From the NCBI RefSeq assembly GCF_014596465.1, contig NZ_MECK01000610.1, positions 53,676 to 117,675 of the forward strand: 64,000 nt of DNA, given 5' to 3'. The notes below the pieces were generated by a model. It saw only the letters and a program-made list of their open reading frames with translations, was not told the origin of the DNA and did not search any database. Both the position numbers and the translations under genes were made by a program. The DNA is from Streptomyces sp. CBMA123 (GTDB lineage Bacteria; Actinomycetota; Actinomycetes; Streptomycetales; Streptomycetaceae). Every line of letters begins with the position of its first letter. Position 1 is the first letter of the stretch. This document shows, piece after piece, positions 35,950-45,568 of the stretch.

Positions 35950-36724
35950 AGCGACGGGTCCCACAGGTGGCGGCATGTCCGTACGAGAGTCGCTTGGGTC
36001 GCTTCAGTAGCTCTCCGCCTTCGGTCGCTGCCCGGGAGGCTCACGGGATTCGCCAGGCCCGCCTTGCAACAAGCAGCTCCTCGGGGCAGCGACCGAGCGA
36101 CTCAAGCGACCGAAGCGACCCAGTACCGGGAGTGTCCGAACAACTGGACGCACGCAGGACCCACCTCCGGCTCTGGCCGCCGCCACGGACATCCCGGCGG
36201 CCAGAGCTACTGAAGCGACGCAAGCGACCGAACCGGCAGCTTCACCTCGTACCTGACACGCGCGACACGCCGGGTCCTGGGCCCGGAGAGACTCAGTCGC
36301 TTTCAGTCGCTGGGCTTCAGTCGCTGGACAAAACCCCAGGTCAGAGCCCCTATGCCTGCCCCATCAGCGACCCAAGCGACTCAAGGTCGGGTATATGAAG
36401 ACATTCCTGTGTGCGTGTGTGCGTTATAGACCCGAGCTTCAGTCGCTTCAGTCGCTGTTTGGTGGGAAAATCGGCTCCGACCTGCGGAAACGTCAGCGGA
36501 CCGAAAACAGCGACCGAAGTGACTCGGTCGCTGCCCCAGGGTTCGGTCGCTCAGTTTCCCCGCAAGTCCCGGCAGTCCGGGACCGTATGTGCTCGCTCGG
36601 CTAGTCTGTGTGAGCTATCTTCTGGACTTCGGTCGCTTCAGTCGCTGATCCAGCACCCGCCAGTGCTCTGACCTGGCTTTTTGCTGTCAGCGACCGAACG
36701 AGCGACTCAAATCCGGGCAGCGAC
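35950..36724. repeat. Iteron-like cluster, about 25 copies of GTCGCT/AGCGAC
   Basis: Counted copies start at 35950, 35989, 35998, 36024, 36088, 36096, 36105, 36114, 36214, 36223, 36296, 36306, 36320, 36366, 36375, 36442, 36451, 36509, 36527, 36546, 36632, 36641, 36689, 36701 and 36719. Many are paired at a 9-base pitch, giving the unit GTCGCTTCA or its complement, in both orientations. The cluster ends just before the primase-polymerase gene. This has the form of a plasmid replication origin (oriV) bound by an initiator. Confidence 0.75.
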
Positions 36725-36776
36725 CGAGCTACCGAAGCAGCTGCAGCAGCTACCGAACCAAGGGGAAGGGACCAGC

Positions 36777-37883
36777 GTGACGGCGCCGATGGCCGTGGGG
36801 AGCGACCGAACGGAGCGTCAGCCGGACGCGCTGGCCGTCGCGCGCTGGTGTGCCGCCCAGGGCTGGCCCGTCCATCCGCTGGCCCCGGGACGCAAGACCC
36901 CGCCCGCGAACTGCCAGCCCTGCCAGGACTCGCCCCACTCCCCCAGCGAGTGCCCCTGCCACCGCGTCGGTCGCTGGTGCCACGGCTTCCACGCCGCCAC
37001 CACCGACCAGGACCTGATCGGCGCCTGGTGGCGGGTCAACCCGGGCTTCGGCACCGGGGTCGCCTGCGGCCCCGCAGGCCTGGTCGTCATCGACGTCGAC
37101 AGCCACCCCGCCGACGTCCCCGCCCGGGACCGCCTCCTGCCCGGTATCCCGATCCACGACGGCGTCGACCTCGACGGACTCGAGAACGGCTACCACACCC
37201 TCGCCCTGCTCGCGGCGCTGCGCAAGGCCCCCGACCCGTCCCAGGACAGCGGAACCCTGCGCGTGCGCACCCCCTCCGGCGGCCTCCACCTCTGGTACCG
37301 CGACGACACCCACCACCGCTTCACCTGCTCCACCGGCTCCTCCACCGGCCGGGCCCTCGCCTGGCAGGTCGACGTCCGCGCCCACGGCGGCTACATCGTC
37401 GCCCCCAGCACCGTCACCACCGGCGGCACCTACACCCCGCTGCCCGGCGCCACCACCCCCGCCCCACTCCCCCGGTGGCTGGCCGAGGAACTCATCCGCA
37501 CCGGGCACCTCAAGGACCGCCCGAGCCCGCAGCCCCGCACGCCGCAGCCCGCCGTCCCCGACCGCGCCCGCCAGGCCGTGGTCGCCGCGGGCGGTGGCAA
37601 ACGCGGAGCCGAGAAGGTCCTCGACACCGTCCTCCAGGACGTCACCGACTGCGCCACCACCCCCGAGGGAGCCGGCTTCACCGGCAAACTCAACCGCGCC
37701 GCCTACACCGTCGGCGGACTCGTCTCCGCCGGACACCTCACCCACGCCGCCGCCGAGCGACTGCTCGCCGACGCCGCCCGCGCCGCCCGCCCCTCCCAGG
37801 ACCGGCAGAGCTCCGCCGTGATCCGCTCCGGCCTCGCCGCCGGAGCCCGGCAGCCCCTGCACGTCGGGAAGGCGCGAGGATGA
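36777..37883 (+). CDS. Bifunctional DNA primase/polymerase (Prim-Pol)
   Basis: A 368-residue archaeo-eukaryotic-type primase. ALAVARWCAAQGWPVHPLAP and the Cys-rich insert (NCQPCQ, CPCHRVGRWC) precede TDQDLIGAWWRVNPGFGTGV and the catalytic LVVIDVDSH (hDhD). A PriCT-like helical C-terminus follows. GTG 36777 follows AAGGGGAAGGGA. It overlaps the helicase gene by ATGA. Such enzymes initiate replication of actinomycete plasmids and integrative elements. Confidence 0.88.
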   Translation: MTAPMAVGSDRTERQPDALAVARWCAAQGWPVHPLAPGRKTPPANCQPCQDSPHSPSECPCHRVGRWCHGFHAATTDQDLIGAWWRVNPGFGTGVACGPAGLVVIDVDSHPADVPARDRLLPGIPIHDGVDLDGLENGYHTLALLAALRKAPDPSQDSGTLRVRTPSGGLHLWYRDDTHHRFTCSTGSSTGRALAWQVDVRAHGGYIVAPSTVTTGGTYTPLPGATTPAPLPRWLAEELIRTGHLKDRPSPQPRTPQPAVPDRARQAVVAAGGGKRGAEKVLDTVLQDVTDCATTPEGAGFTGKLNRAAYTVGGLVSAGHLTHAAAERLLADAARAARPSQDRQSSAVIRSGLAAGARQPLHVGKARG

Positions 37884-39502
37884 GCGACAGCACCCGCAAG
37901 AGGACGGTCTTCGACCCCGTGGCCGCTGCCCAGCAGATCCTGGAGTACCCGCCGGTCCCCGGGCCCGCACAGGCCCCCTGGCACGGCACCGCAGTCCAGG
38001 ACAGCCTCCTCGACACACCCGCCCCCGCAGCGCCACAGACGCCCGTCCAGCCCCTCCAGGCGGCCCCGGCCGCTGATCGGCCGGACCGGGCCCCGGCAGG
38101 CCCGCAGGCGAGCCCGCACGGCCTCCTGCCCGACTCCCTGTCCGACCGCGGCAACGCCAAACTCTTCGTCCACCTCTACGGACGCGACTACCGCCACGTC
38201 CCCGGCATCGGCTGGTACCGCTGGGCCACCCACCGCTGGCAGCTCGACGAGGACGACACCGTCCTGTGGGCCGCCGGCGAGATGGCCGAGAGCGTCGCCA
38301 CCCACGACCCCCGCGGCGTCTACACCAACGCCGACCTGCGCCGCCACCGCCGCCGGGCCCTGTCCACCTCCGGCATGAACGCCATGCTCGCCCAGGCCAA
38401 GTCCGCCCCCGGCATGGTCCTCAACGCCTCACTCCTGGACGCCGACGCCTACGCCCTGTGCACCCCCGGCGGCGTCGTCGACCTGCGCACCGGTGCCATC
38501 GCCCCGCCCGACCCCAAGGTCCACCACCACTCGCGCTCCACGACCCTCGCCCCCGCCCGGATGCCCACCCCGCGCTGGGACCGCTTCCTCACCGACACCT
38601 TCGGCGACGACAAGGAAGGCCGCCAGACCCGCGACTTCCTCCACCTGCTGCTCGGCTACTCGATCAGCGGCGACGTCGGCGCCCAGGTCATGCCGTTCCT
38701 CTACGGCCAGGGAAAGAACGGCAAGTCCGTCCTCCTGGACGTCATGATCCAGCTGCTCGGCGACTACGCCGACGCGGCCCCGCCCGGCTTCCTGATGGCC
38801 AAGACCTTCGACGGCCACCCCACCGACCTCGCCGAACTCCACGGCCGGCGCATCATCGTGTGCTCCGAGCTCAAGCCCGGAGACCGCTTCGACGAAGCCC
38901 GGGTCAAGCTCCTCACCGGCGGCGACAAGATCAAGGCCCGCCGGATGCGCCAGGACTTCTTCTCCTTCGAGCCCACCCACAAGCTCTGGCTCCTCGGCAA
39001 CCACCGCCCCGAGGTCGGCACCGGCGGCTTCGCCTTCTGGCGCCGAATGCGCCTCATCCCCTTCGAACGCGTCGTCCCCGAGGAACGCAAGATCGACAAC
39101 CTGGCCCACGTCCTCGTCGCCGAAGAGGGCCCCGGTATCCTCGCCTGGCTCATCGACGGCGCCCGCCGCTACTTCGCCGGTGAGAAGGACCTGGCCGGCC
39201 CCCAGGCCGTCCAGACCGCCACCACCGCCTACGCCGAGACCGAGGACCACGTCGGCCGCTTCCTCAAGGAGGCCTGCATCACCGGGGAGGGCATGCGTGC
39301 CGAACAGTCCCAGCTCTTCGGCGCCTACACCCGTTGGTGCGGCTTCGAGGGAGCCAATCCCGTATCCGGTCGTGCGTTCGCCGCACGAGTCCGCGAGACA
39401 CTGGGTATGACCTCTCCCAAGGAGATGGTCCTGTCCAACAGCCGCAAGTACTACCCGGGCATCGGCCTGATCACCGACGACACAGAGGAGCAGAACGCGT
39501 GA
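37880..39502 (+). CDS. P4/D5-family replicative helicase
   Basis: A 540-residue SF3-type helicase. After a variable N-terminal linker it shows the D5_N region (DRGNAKLFVHLYGRDYRHVP, GVVDLRTGAIAPP), then Walker A in LYGQGKNGKSVLLD, Walker B/sensor in IIVCSELKPGDRFDE, LTGGDKIKARRMRQDFF and LLGNHRPEVGTG, and a closing winged helix. It should unwind the origin for the primase-polymerase. Overlaps on both sides (ATGA, GTGA) make a three-gene operon. Confidence 0.9.
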   Translation: MSDSTRKRTVFDPVAAAQQILEYPPVPGPAQAPWHGTAVQDSLLDTPAPAAPQTPVQPLQAAPAADRPDRAPAGPQASPHGLLPDSLSDRGNAKLFVHLYGRDYRHVPGIGWYRWATHRWQLDEDDTVLWAAGEMAESVATHDPRGVYTNADLRRHRRRALSTSGMNAMLAQAKSAPGMVLNASLLDADAYALCTPGGVVDLRTGAIAPPDPKVHHHSRSTTLAPARMPTPRWDRFLTDTFGDDKEGRQTRDFLHLLLGYSISGDVGAQVMPFLYGQGKNGKSVLLDVMIQLLGDYADAAPPGFLMAKTFDGHPTDLAELHGRRIIVCSELKPGDRFDEARVKLLTGGDKIKARRMRQDFFSFEPTHKLWLLGNHRPEVGTGGFAFWRRMRLIPFERVVPEERKIDNLAHVLVAEEGPGILAWLIDGARRYFAGEKDLAGPQAVQTATTAYAETEDHVGRFLKEACITGEGMRAEQSQLFGAYTRWCGFEGANPVSGRAFAARVRETLGMTSPKEMVLSNSRKYYPGIGLITDDTEEQNA

Positions 39503-39903
39503 GCGCGCTGATCGACCCGGCCGAGCTCGCCCACGAAACCGACCTCGTCTGGCTCGAGGACACCACCGACCTCGACTACGTCCGCCAGTCGCTGGACCGC
39601 CTCACCACCCGGCGCGGCCGCCCCGCCTACCACCGCGACGGCCGCATGGTCGGCTACGCGATCCTCGGCCCCGACGCCAAGTCCTCCCGGGCCTCCGGCA
39701 CCTTCCGCCGCCGTGTCTTCTGGCTGCTCCCCCACGACCGCGACCAGGACCCGGACGGCCTCTACACCACCGGCGCCCCCTCCGAGGCCGTGGACCCGCG
39801 CACCGTCGCCCCCGGCGTCAAGGGGTACAAGACCGAGCGTTCCGAGGGCGGCCCGGCCTCGCCGGCCATGCTCGAACTGGGGATAACGCTCCCGAAGGCC
39901 TGA
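39499..39903 (+). CDS. Small protein of the replication operon
   Basis: A 134-residue soluble protein of unknown family, coupled to the helicase by GTGA. It is mixed alpha/beta with LVWLEDTTDLDYVRQSLDRL, RPAYHRDGRMVGYAIL and RRRVFWLLPHDRDQD. It may be a replication accessory or copy-control protein. A strong hairpin follows 16 bases later. Confidence 0.7.
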   Translation: MSALIDPAELAHETDLVWLEDTTDLDYVRQSLDRLTTRRGRPAYHRDGRMVGYAILGPDAKSSRASGTFRRRVFWLLPHDRDQDPDGLYTTGAPSEAVDPRTVAPGVKGYKTERSEGGPASPAMLELGITLPKA

Positions 39904-39918
39904 CCTGACCGCTTCGGA

Positions 39919-39972
39919 ACGAAGGCGGTGGGGGTGCGACCCGGACCCGGGTCGCACCCCCACCGCCTTCGT
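39919..39972. terminator. 24-bp hairpin ending the replication operon
   Basis: A perfect 24-base inverted repeat (ACGAAGGCGGTGGGGG... with its complement) and a 6-base GC loop directly follow the third gene. The stem is unusually long; it may also serve as a replication or conjugation-related structure. Confidence 0.7.
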
Positions 39973-40240
39973 GGTCCGGTCGCTGTCGTTCGCGCAGCTG
40001 CCTCTGGAGAGCCGGCCGGCCGGTCAGGGAGGAGCCCTTTCAGGAACCCGCCGTGTCCGGGGCACCGGCCGGCTCCTCGGCCCCGGCCGGAGAGCACTCC
40101 ACCGATGGCACCGGCGATACGGGCCATCGACCGGTTCTGCCCAGCCGGGGTCCCGCGCGACTGCGGGCGTCACCCGGGCGTGGCGCTGCGGGGCCACGCT
40201 GCTGACCTCGGTGCGCTCATCACCCCGGTCGACGGCTACA

Positions 40241-40499
40241 GTCGCTGTCCCATCTGTCCAGAGTCGCTGTCCCCCCGTCTACAGTCGCTGTCCCACCCGT
40301 CGTGGTCGCTGCACCGCGAAGTCGGTCGACCTCCGCCTTCAGCATGGCCAGCGCGCCCCCAGGCCTTCGCTCCGTCAAGGCCCAGGCCCCGCTTCCGGGC
40401 CCGCACGGCCATCCGGCGTGCGACTCCAGCCCATCCGGGAACTGCTCGCCGCCCCCCGGGCCACCAACGAAGCCGTACCGAAACAGCGACTGAAGCGAC
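40241..40499. repeat. Second GTCGCT cluster downstream of the replication genes
   Basis: GTCGCT at 40241, 40263, 40284 and 40305 forms a 21-22-base tandem array (GTCGCTGTCC core), and AGCGAC at 40485 and 40494 a 9-base pair as in the upstream cluster. The rest of 39973-40607 holds no gene. The two clusters bracket the Prim-Pol operon. Confidence 0.65.
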
Positions 40500-40607
40500 T
40501 CACCTCCGCCCTTGTCTGCGCACCCGCGAACTCGCTCGGCTGCGTACCCATGAACGTGCCCATCGAGTCGGGCTTGGGGAGCCGGCGACAGGGTGCGGCC
40601 TCCGCTC

Positions 40608-41537
40608 TCAGGGGATGATGACGACCTTGCCGCGGATACGGCCGGCTTCACTGAGGCGGTGGACGTTCGCGAGGTCGGCCAGCGGGTGTGAGGCGCTGAT
40701 GTCGAGTGCGACCTTCCCCGCGTCGACGAGTCCCACGAGCGCGGCCAGGTGCGCCGCGTCGTTGCGGGCGACCATGTGCGTCGCTCGCACCCCGGCGTCG
40801 GCAGGCGGTTCGACAGGGGTCGCGATCGAGACGATCCGCCCGCCCGGCCGTACCGCGGATGCCAGCGCCGCGGCATCACGCGAACTCAGCGCAACGAGAT
40901 TGAGCAGAGCGTCCACAGGGCCGTCGAGCGCGGTGACGACCGGCCCGGCGGTGTAGTCGATCACGTGGTCCGCCCCGTGCCGCCGGACTGCCCGGTCGCT
41001 GCGGGCACTGGCCGTGGCGATCACCTCGGCCCCGGCGTGCTTGGCGAGCTGCGTCACGAAGCCGCCGACCCCTCCCCCCGCGCCGTTGACCAGCACCCGC
41101 TGGCCGGCGGCCACCTTCCCGTGCTCGAACACCGCCTGCCAGGCCGTCAGGCCCGCCACCGGCAGGGCCGCGGCGTGCGTGAGAGGAACGGAGGCCGGCG
41201 CCGGAACCAGCAGCGCACCCGGCGCCCGCACGTACTCGGCCGCCGCGCCGGCACCCTCCAGCCGCCCGACGACCCGGTCGCCGACGGAGAACCCCTCGGT
41301 CCCCGGGCCGATCCCGGCAATCGTGCCGGCCACGTCCCAGCCCAGCGTGTAGGGGAGCTCCACGGGGAGGAACGCCTGCAGCAGGCCGGCGCGCAACGCG
41401 GCCTCGGTGGGGTTGAACGAAGTCGCCGCGACGCGGACGAGCACGTCACCGGCGCCGGGTCGCGGCCGCGGAACGTCGTCGAAGCGGATCACGGACGCAT
41501 CGCCGAACGCGTGAATACGCGCGGTCTTCATCTTCAT
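40608..41537 (-). CDS. NADP-dependent MDR-family oxidoreductase (quinone reductase type)
   Basis: A 309-residue medium-chain dehydrogenase/reductase without the structural-zinc Cys cluster. GroES-like N-terminus (DVPRPRPGAGDVLVRVAATS, LGWDVAGTIAGIGPG) and Rossmann domain with VLVNGAGGGVGGFVTQLAK. Probably reduces quinones or enals. It diverges from an AraC regulator across 102 bases that carry a triple 15-base repeat. Confidence 0.8.
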   Translation of the reverse strand: MKMKTARIHAFGDASVIRFDDVPRPRPGAGDVLVRVAATSFNPTEAALRAGLLQAFLPVELPYTLGWDVAGTIAGIGPGTEGFSVGDRVVGRLEGAGAAAEYVRAPGALLVPAPASVPLTHAAALPVAGLTAWQAVFEHGKVAAGQRVLVNGAGGGVGGFVTQLAKHAGAEVIATASARSDRAVRRHGADHVIDYTAGPVVTALDGPVDALLNLVALSSRDAAALASAVRPGGRIVSIATPVEPPADAGVRATHMVARNDAAHLAALVGLVDAGKVALDISASHPLADLANVHRLSEAGRIRGKVVIIP

Positions 41538-41590
41538 GCCGTGAACCTACGGCCGTCCACGGAGACGATCCATACGCCAGGGTGCCCTGT

Positions 41591-41635
41591 TCATGCGCGT
41601 TCGTCTCATGCGCGCGCGTCTCATGCGTACGCTCG
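41591..41635. promoter_or_regulatory. Three tandem 15-bp repeats in the divergent promoter
   Basis: TCATGCGCGTTCGTC (41591), TCATGCGCGCGCGTC (41606) and TCATGCGTACGCTCG (41621) follow head to tail, ending at the AraC start. A direct-repeat array at this position and pitch is typical of AraC-family binding. It may mediate control of the reductase and of the regulator itself. Confidence 0.6.
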
Positions 41636-41639
41636 CCCC

Positions 41640-42575
41640 ATGGATGTGCTCAGCGACGTGATCACGGTGGCGCGAACCGGCCGGCCCCGGTCGGCACACG
41701 TGCGATGGCACGCCCCCTGGGGGCAGCAGTTCGCGTCCGTACCGGGTTCGGCAGGCTTCCAGGTGATCCTGGAGGGCCACTGCTGGCTCCTGCCGCCACA
41801 CGCGGCGCCGGTCCGACTGGACACGGGCGATGTGCTGTTCCTGCCGCACGGCAGCGGGCACACCCTGGCCGACAGCCCGGCAACGGCGGCCACAGCCCCG
41901 GTCTGCAGCCCCGACGACGCCGAGTCGCCCGGGCCCTACGCGTCGGACAGCGTCGACCGGCACGGTCAGGGCGGCCCGGCCACCGTGGTGCTCTGCGGCG
42001 CCTACCGGCTCGACCCGTCCCGAACCCACCCCCTCCTGCTGACCCTGCCCGAGCTGATCCACCTGCCGGCCGATCCAGGCCGCCATCCCGAGTTGCACGC
42101 GGCGGTGCGACTCCTGGCCGCCGAGGTGGGCAATCCGCGCCTGGGCACCAGCGCGACCGTCCCCGCACTCCTGGACACGCTCCTGATGTACATCCTGCGC
42201 ATCTGGCTCGCCGAACAGCCCGCCCGCGACAACATCACCGGCTGGGCCGCGGCGCTCAACGACCCGGCGGTCACCGCCGCCCTCCACGCAGTCCACCGGG
42301 ACCCGGCAGCGCCGTGGACCGTGGCGACACTCGCTGCGGAAGCCGGCCTCTCCCGGGCAACGTTCGCCAGGCGCTTCACCTCGATGATCGGTCAACCGCC
42401 CCTCGGCTACTTGACCTGGTGGCGACTGACCACGGCAGCCCGCCTCCTGCAGGCGACGGAAGCACCCCTGAGATCCATCGCCGCCCAGGTCGGATACACC
42501 TCCGAGTTCGCCTTCGCCAACGCGTTCAAGCGCACGCACGGACTGGCCCCCGGCGCGTACCGGCGCCGAAGCTGA
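41640..42575 (+). CDS. AraC-family transcriptional regulator with cupin-6 domain
   Basis: A 311-residue regulator. The N-terminal cupin (QFASVPGSAGFQVILEG, LDTGDVLFLPHGSGHTL) should bind a small ligand. The C-terminal double HTH reads WTVATLAAEAGLSRATFARR, TSMIGQPPLGYLTWWRL, and RSIAAQVGYTSEFAFANAFK. ATG 41640 suits the family; earlier starts lie in the divergent promoter. Members with this layout often sense reactive small molecules and control adjacent reductases. Confidence 0.87.
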   Translation: MDVLSDVITVARTGRPRSAHVRWHAPWGQQFASVPGSAGFQVILEGHCWLLPPHAAPVRLDTGDVLFLPHGSGHTLADSPATAATAPVCSPDDAESPGPYASDSVDRHGQGGPATVVLCGAYRLDPSRTHPLLLTLPELIHLPADPGRHPELHAAVRLLAAEVGNPRLGTSATVPALLDTLLMYILRIWLAEQPARDNITGWAAALNDPAVTAALHAVHRDPAAPWTVATLAAEAGLSRATFARRFTSMIGQPPLGYLTWWRLTTAARLLQATEAPLRSIAAQVGYTSEFAFANAFKRTHGLAPGAYRRRS

Positions 42576-42801
42576 CTCGGCCGCGAGGACGGTGAGCACG
42601 TTCACCTGTACGCGACCGGGCACATCCAGGTGTCCGCCGACAGCCCTTGCCTCCACGAGGCCGATTCCCCGAGGAACACCGCCCCAGCTACCGGGGCACG
42701 CCCTGCCGGCCGAGGCCGGCTGGTCCCGGCCCAGGCACCCAGGCGCAGCGCGACGAGAATCCGGGTGCGTACCTCACCGGATCCTTGCGAAGATCACCGG
42801 T

Positions 42802-43440
42802 ATGACCCAGACGCCCACCGGCCACGACGGCTCCGACGACCCCTTCGCCGAGATCGGCGATCCCGTCCTGGCCGTCACGGACAAGCGGCGGGGCCTGCTC
42901 GCCGTCGCCGTCGCCGGCGCGCACGAGTACGACGAGGCGAAGACGGTCGGCGTCTTCGACGTCACCGACCGCGCCCGCCGCCGCTGGCTCATCAGCTCGC
43001 AGTACCCCGTGCACGCGATGGCCTTCCATCCGGTCCGCCCGTTGCTGGCCGTGGGGTCCGGGGACTACGACGGGGGCTACCACTTCGAAGGGGAGCTGCT
43101 GCTCCTTCACCTGGAGACCGGCAGGGTCCGGTCGCTCATCGAGCACGACTTCGGACGGCAGGTCCTCGGGCTGGAGTGGCTCAACGACCAGGACCTGCGC
43201 GTCCTCATGGCGCCGCACGACGACTGGAAGGACAACAAGGCCCACGTGGAAGGGCACGTCGCCGTGGTACGCCGCGCCGACTGGACCAGGGTCGACGCGA
43301 AGTCGGTCACCGGCCGCGACCTGGCCGGCCCCCGGGTGCCGGCGCCGCGACCGGACCACCGGGAGGCCGCCCGTCAGACGGTCGCCCGCCTGACGGCGCC
43401 ACAGGTACGCCGGCACCACACCGACGGTCGGAACGGGTGA
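42802..43440 (+). CDS. WD40-like hypothetical protein
   Basis: A 212-residue soluble protein. Segments such as VLAVTDKRRGLLAVAVAG, FHPVRPLLAVGSGDYDGGY and LLLLHLETGRVRSLIEHDFG resemble two or three WD40/beta-propeller blades. Function unknown. It is the last gene before the palindrome array. Confidence 0.65.
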   Translation: MTQTPTGHDGSDDPFAEIGDPVLAVTDKRRGLLAVAVAGAHEYDEAKTVGVFDVTDRARRRWLISSQYPVHAMAFHPVRPLLAVGSGDYDGGYHFEGELLLLHLETGRVRSLIEHDFGRQVLGLEWLNDQDLRVLMAPHDDWKDNKAHVEGHVAVVRRADWTRVDAKSVTGRDLAGPRVPAPRPDHREAARQTVARLTAPQVRRHHTDGRNG

Positions 43441-43623
43441 GGACGCGCCCCCGGCGGCCGACCTCGTGGACGAGGTCGGGGACCTCTGGATCGCGGTGAT
43501 TCGGCTGGCTCCGAAGTAGAGGAACAGCGCGCCGTTGATCCAGCGCAGATCGAGGAGACAGGGGCTCGCGGGCGCATCTCCGGTGCTGAAGGAATGACCT
43601 CGACAGGGGTAATGGGCTCGTCG

Positions 43624-43639
43624 ATTTTCCGCGGAAAAT
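43624..43639. repeat. Dispersed palindrome, copy 1
   Basis: ATTTTCCGCGGAAAAT. Outside the tip the flanks remain partly complementary (ATGGGCTCG on the left, CGAGTCAT on the right). Follows the WD40-like gene by 180 bases. Confidence 0.85.
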
Positions 43640-43803
43640 TTCCGAGTCATCCAGCAGTCGGGCCCGGCCAGCTGGACGCCGGCCGAAATCCGGTGGAGGC
43701 GCGTACCCGCCTGAGGTTCGATGTCCCTGTCCTCCAGGCGGCCGCTGCGTGCGGTCTCCTGAAGACTGCCGACCCCGCCGACCCGCCCTGGAGACCGAAC
43801 CAG

Positions 43804-44253
43804 ATGACCGACCAGATCCACGACATGACGGCGAATCGGTACGTCTACCTCGACCCGGACGGGTGCGGCGGAGGCTGGATGTTCGTCATCGTGGCAGCGC
43901 CCACCGGGGTGGTCTACCAGAACCAGTGCGGCGGTCATGCCTGCGCTCAGTACGAGCAGGAGGGCTACCTTGTCCCGCTCTACGGAGCAAACCTGGACGA
44001 GGACCTGAACGCGATCTTCGTCGGCGAGCTGAAGGGCTGGGGCATGCGCGGGCAGGAGTGGCCAGCCGGGATGCTCGACCGGTTGCGGGCCGCCGTCGAC
44101 GCTCTGGGGATCTACGGTTCCGGTCGCCATGACGTCTCCAGTCCACCGTCTCTGGTCCTCGACGAGTCCAGGCTCTCCGAGGCGGCCGAGGCGTGGATCC
44201 CGGTCATCACGCCTGACGGTCCCGGGGTACTGGTCTGGGAGAACTCCGACTAA
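43804..44253 (+). CDS. DUF6210 family protein
   Basis: A 149-residue soluble protein. RYVYLDPDGCGGGWMFVIVA and APTGVVYQNQCGGHACAQ are the family core. Function unknown; homologous small proteins are found beside toxin or immunity genes in Streptomyces. ATG 43804. It sits between palindrome copies 1 and 2. Confidence 0.7.
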   Translation: MTDQIHDMTANRYVYLDPDGCGGGWMFVIVAAPTGVVYQNQCGGHACAQYEQEGYLVPLYGANLDEDLNAIFVGELKGWGMRGQEWPAGMLDRLRAAVDALGIYGSGRHDVSSPPSLVLDESRLSEAAEAWIPVITPDGPGVLVWENSD

Positions 44254-44420
44254 GGCTCTCCCGCAACCCATCTCGGGCTCATGCCCGGATGCCCCGAGCA
44301 GCCGAGGCGACAGTCCGCCAGCCGCCTGCGCGGAGGCTGCGCAGGTGAGCGATACCGATGATCGCTCAGTAGCCGCAGCCCCCTGAGCAGCCCTACGGGA
44401 CAGCACAGCTCCGCCCACAT

Positions 44421-44458
44421 CGAGGCCCCGAATTTTCCGCGGAAAATTCGGGGCCTCG
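44421..44458. repeat. Dispersed palindrome, copy 2 (38 bp perfect)
   Basis: CGAGGCCCCG, the conserved AATTTTCCGCGGAAAATT, then CGGGGCCTCG: a perfect 38-base palindrome centred at 44439/44440. It lies 168 bases after DUF6210. Confidence 0.9.
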
Positions 44459-44790
44459 AAGGTGCAGCAACGGCTCCCGCAGGCCGACCGGGATTCCGAC
44501 AGGACAGGACAGTGTTCGGGCCTCCGACCGTCCTGCGGCATCCAGCAGTCCCGGCCCCCAGCCAGTAGCGGTAGCTGCGAGAGCCTTCCCCTTGAGCCTG
44601 CACGCATCGGACCAGGCGCCGACTCCCCCGGCGCTCTACAGCCGGGCCCGCCCGGCCCACCGCGCTCCGTACCGCCTGGCCCGGGCGGTCGCTGACCGGG
44701 GACGGACCACAGGTGCAGCCATCCGTACGGGACGTGCCTCACCACCGGCCACTCCCCCGGCGCGTTGACAGCCTCTCCCCCAGCGCCTCC
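44459..44790. other. Interval between palindromes without a gene
   Basis: About 330 bases. No start-stop frame shows natural codon use or family similarity. It may be an emptied slot. Confidence 0.35.
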
Positions 44791-44820
44791 GAATTTTCCG
44801 CGGAAAATTCCGGGACGCGC
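44783..44820. repeat. Dispersed palindrome, copy 3
   Basis: GAATTTTCCGCGGAAAATTC at 44791-44810; imperfect outer arms GCGC...GCGC at 44783-44786 and 44817-44820. Confidence 0.85.
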
Positions 44821-45101
44821 GAACGGCACCGACGAGTCGATGCGCCAGGCCGGCCGGCTCGTACCGTCCGGGCCGTGATGCCCACCGGCCGGGGCCCCGC
44901 ATGTTGAGTTCCTGCATCCCCCAGCATCGAGCGGTGCGCCACTGGCTTCTCGCCCGACCGTCACGACCACGGGCTCGGTGAACAACCCCCATCAGAGCAA
45001 CAGGCCAACAAGCATGATGCCGGGACAACCTGACTTTCCCGCGGGACCGCCATCCGGGAGCGGCGGCCTCAGGTGTCCGAGCGAGTCCCCACGATCCCCC
45101 G
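44821..45101. other. Non-coding stretch after palindrome 3
   Basis: About 280 bases with no supportable gene on either strand. Confidence 0.35.
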
Positions 45102-45545
45102 GTGACCGACGACGAGATCATCGAAACCTGCCGCAGGATCGCCCGGGGCCGGAACGCTCCCCCACCCGCGCCGCCCGAGGCGGTTTCTTCGGCGCCTCCA
45201 CACCGAGGCCTTCCACGGCGGCTTCGGACCCGCCGACAAGGGGCTGCCGGTCGACATGGAGCAGTGCCACGAGCACATCGCGGAAGCCCATGAGTACGGA
45301 CCGGATCCGACTGGGGGAGTACCAGCCGGAGTGGTGCCGCTCCACGACCGGGGCTGCACGATGTGGTCGATGGTCGACTTCCGCGACGAGGACGGCGCGA
45401 TGTGGTCCAACGCCGACGGCGACTGCCGACCGCAAGGCGTCACCCTCGCCCACTGGCTGACGACCGCGTTGAACGACGAGCTGCGCTTCGCCCGGCCGGG
45501 CGGAGTCCCCTTGGAAGGTGGATGGCATCGGCGGACGCTGCCGAC
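45102..45545 (+). pseudogene. SMI1/KNR4 (SUKH)-like gene with internal deletion
   Basis: GTG 45102 begins MTDDEIIETCRRIARG, a typical SUKH opening. Near 45165 the frame is broken: the continuing SUKH core (RFLRRLHTEAFHGGFGPADK, VPLHDRGCTMWSMVDFRDED, VTLAHWLTTALNDELRFARP) lies in another frame. About 15-20 residues around the junction are absent. A degenerate immunity-type gene. Confidence 0.65.
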
Positions 45546-45568
45546 CGACCACCAGGGGGCACTGACCG

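Noticed and set aside
42688..44985. 765-codon reverse frame crossing several genes and three palindromes
   Set aside because: It runs opposite better-supported genes, and the palindromes are translated within it as EFSAENS- or NFPRKI-like peptides.
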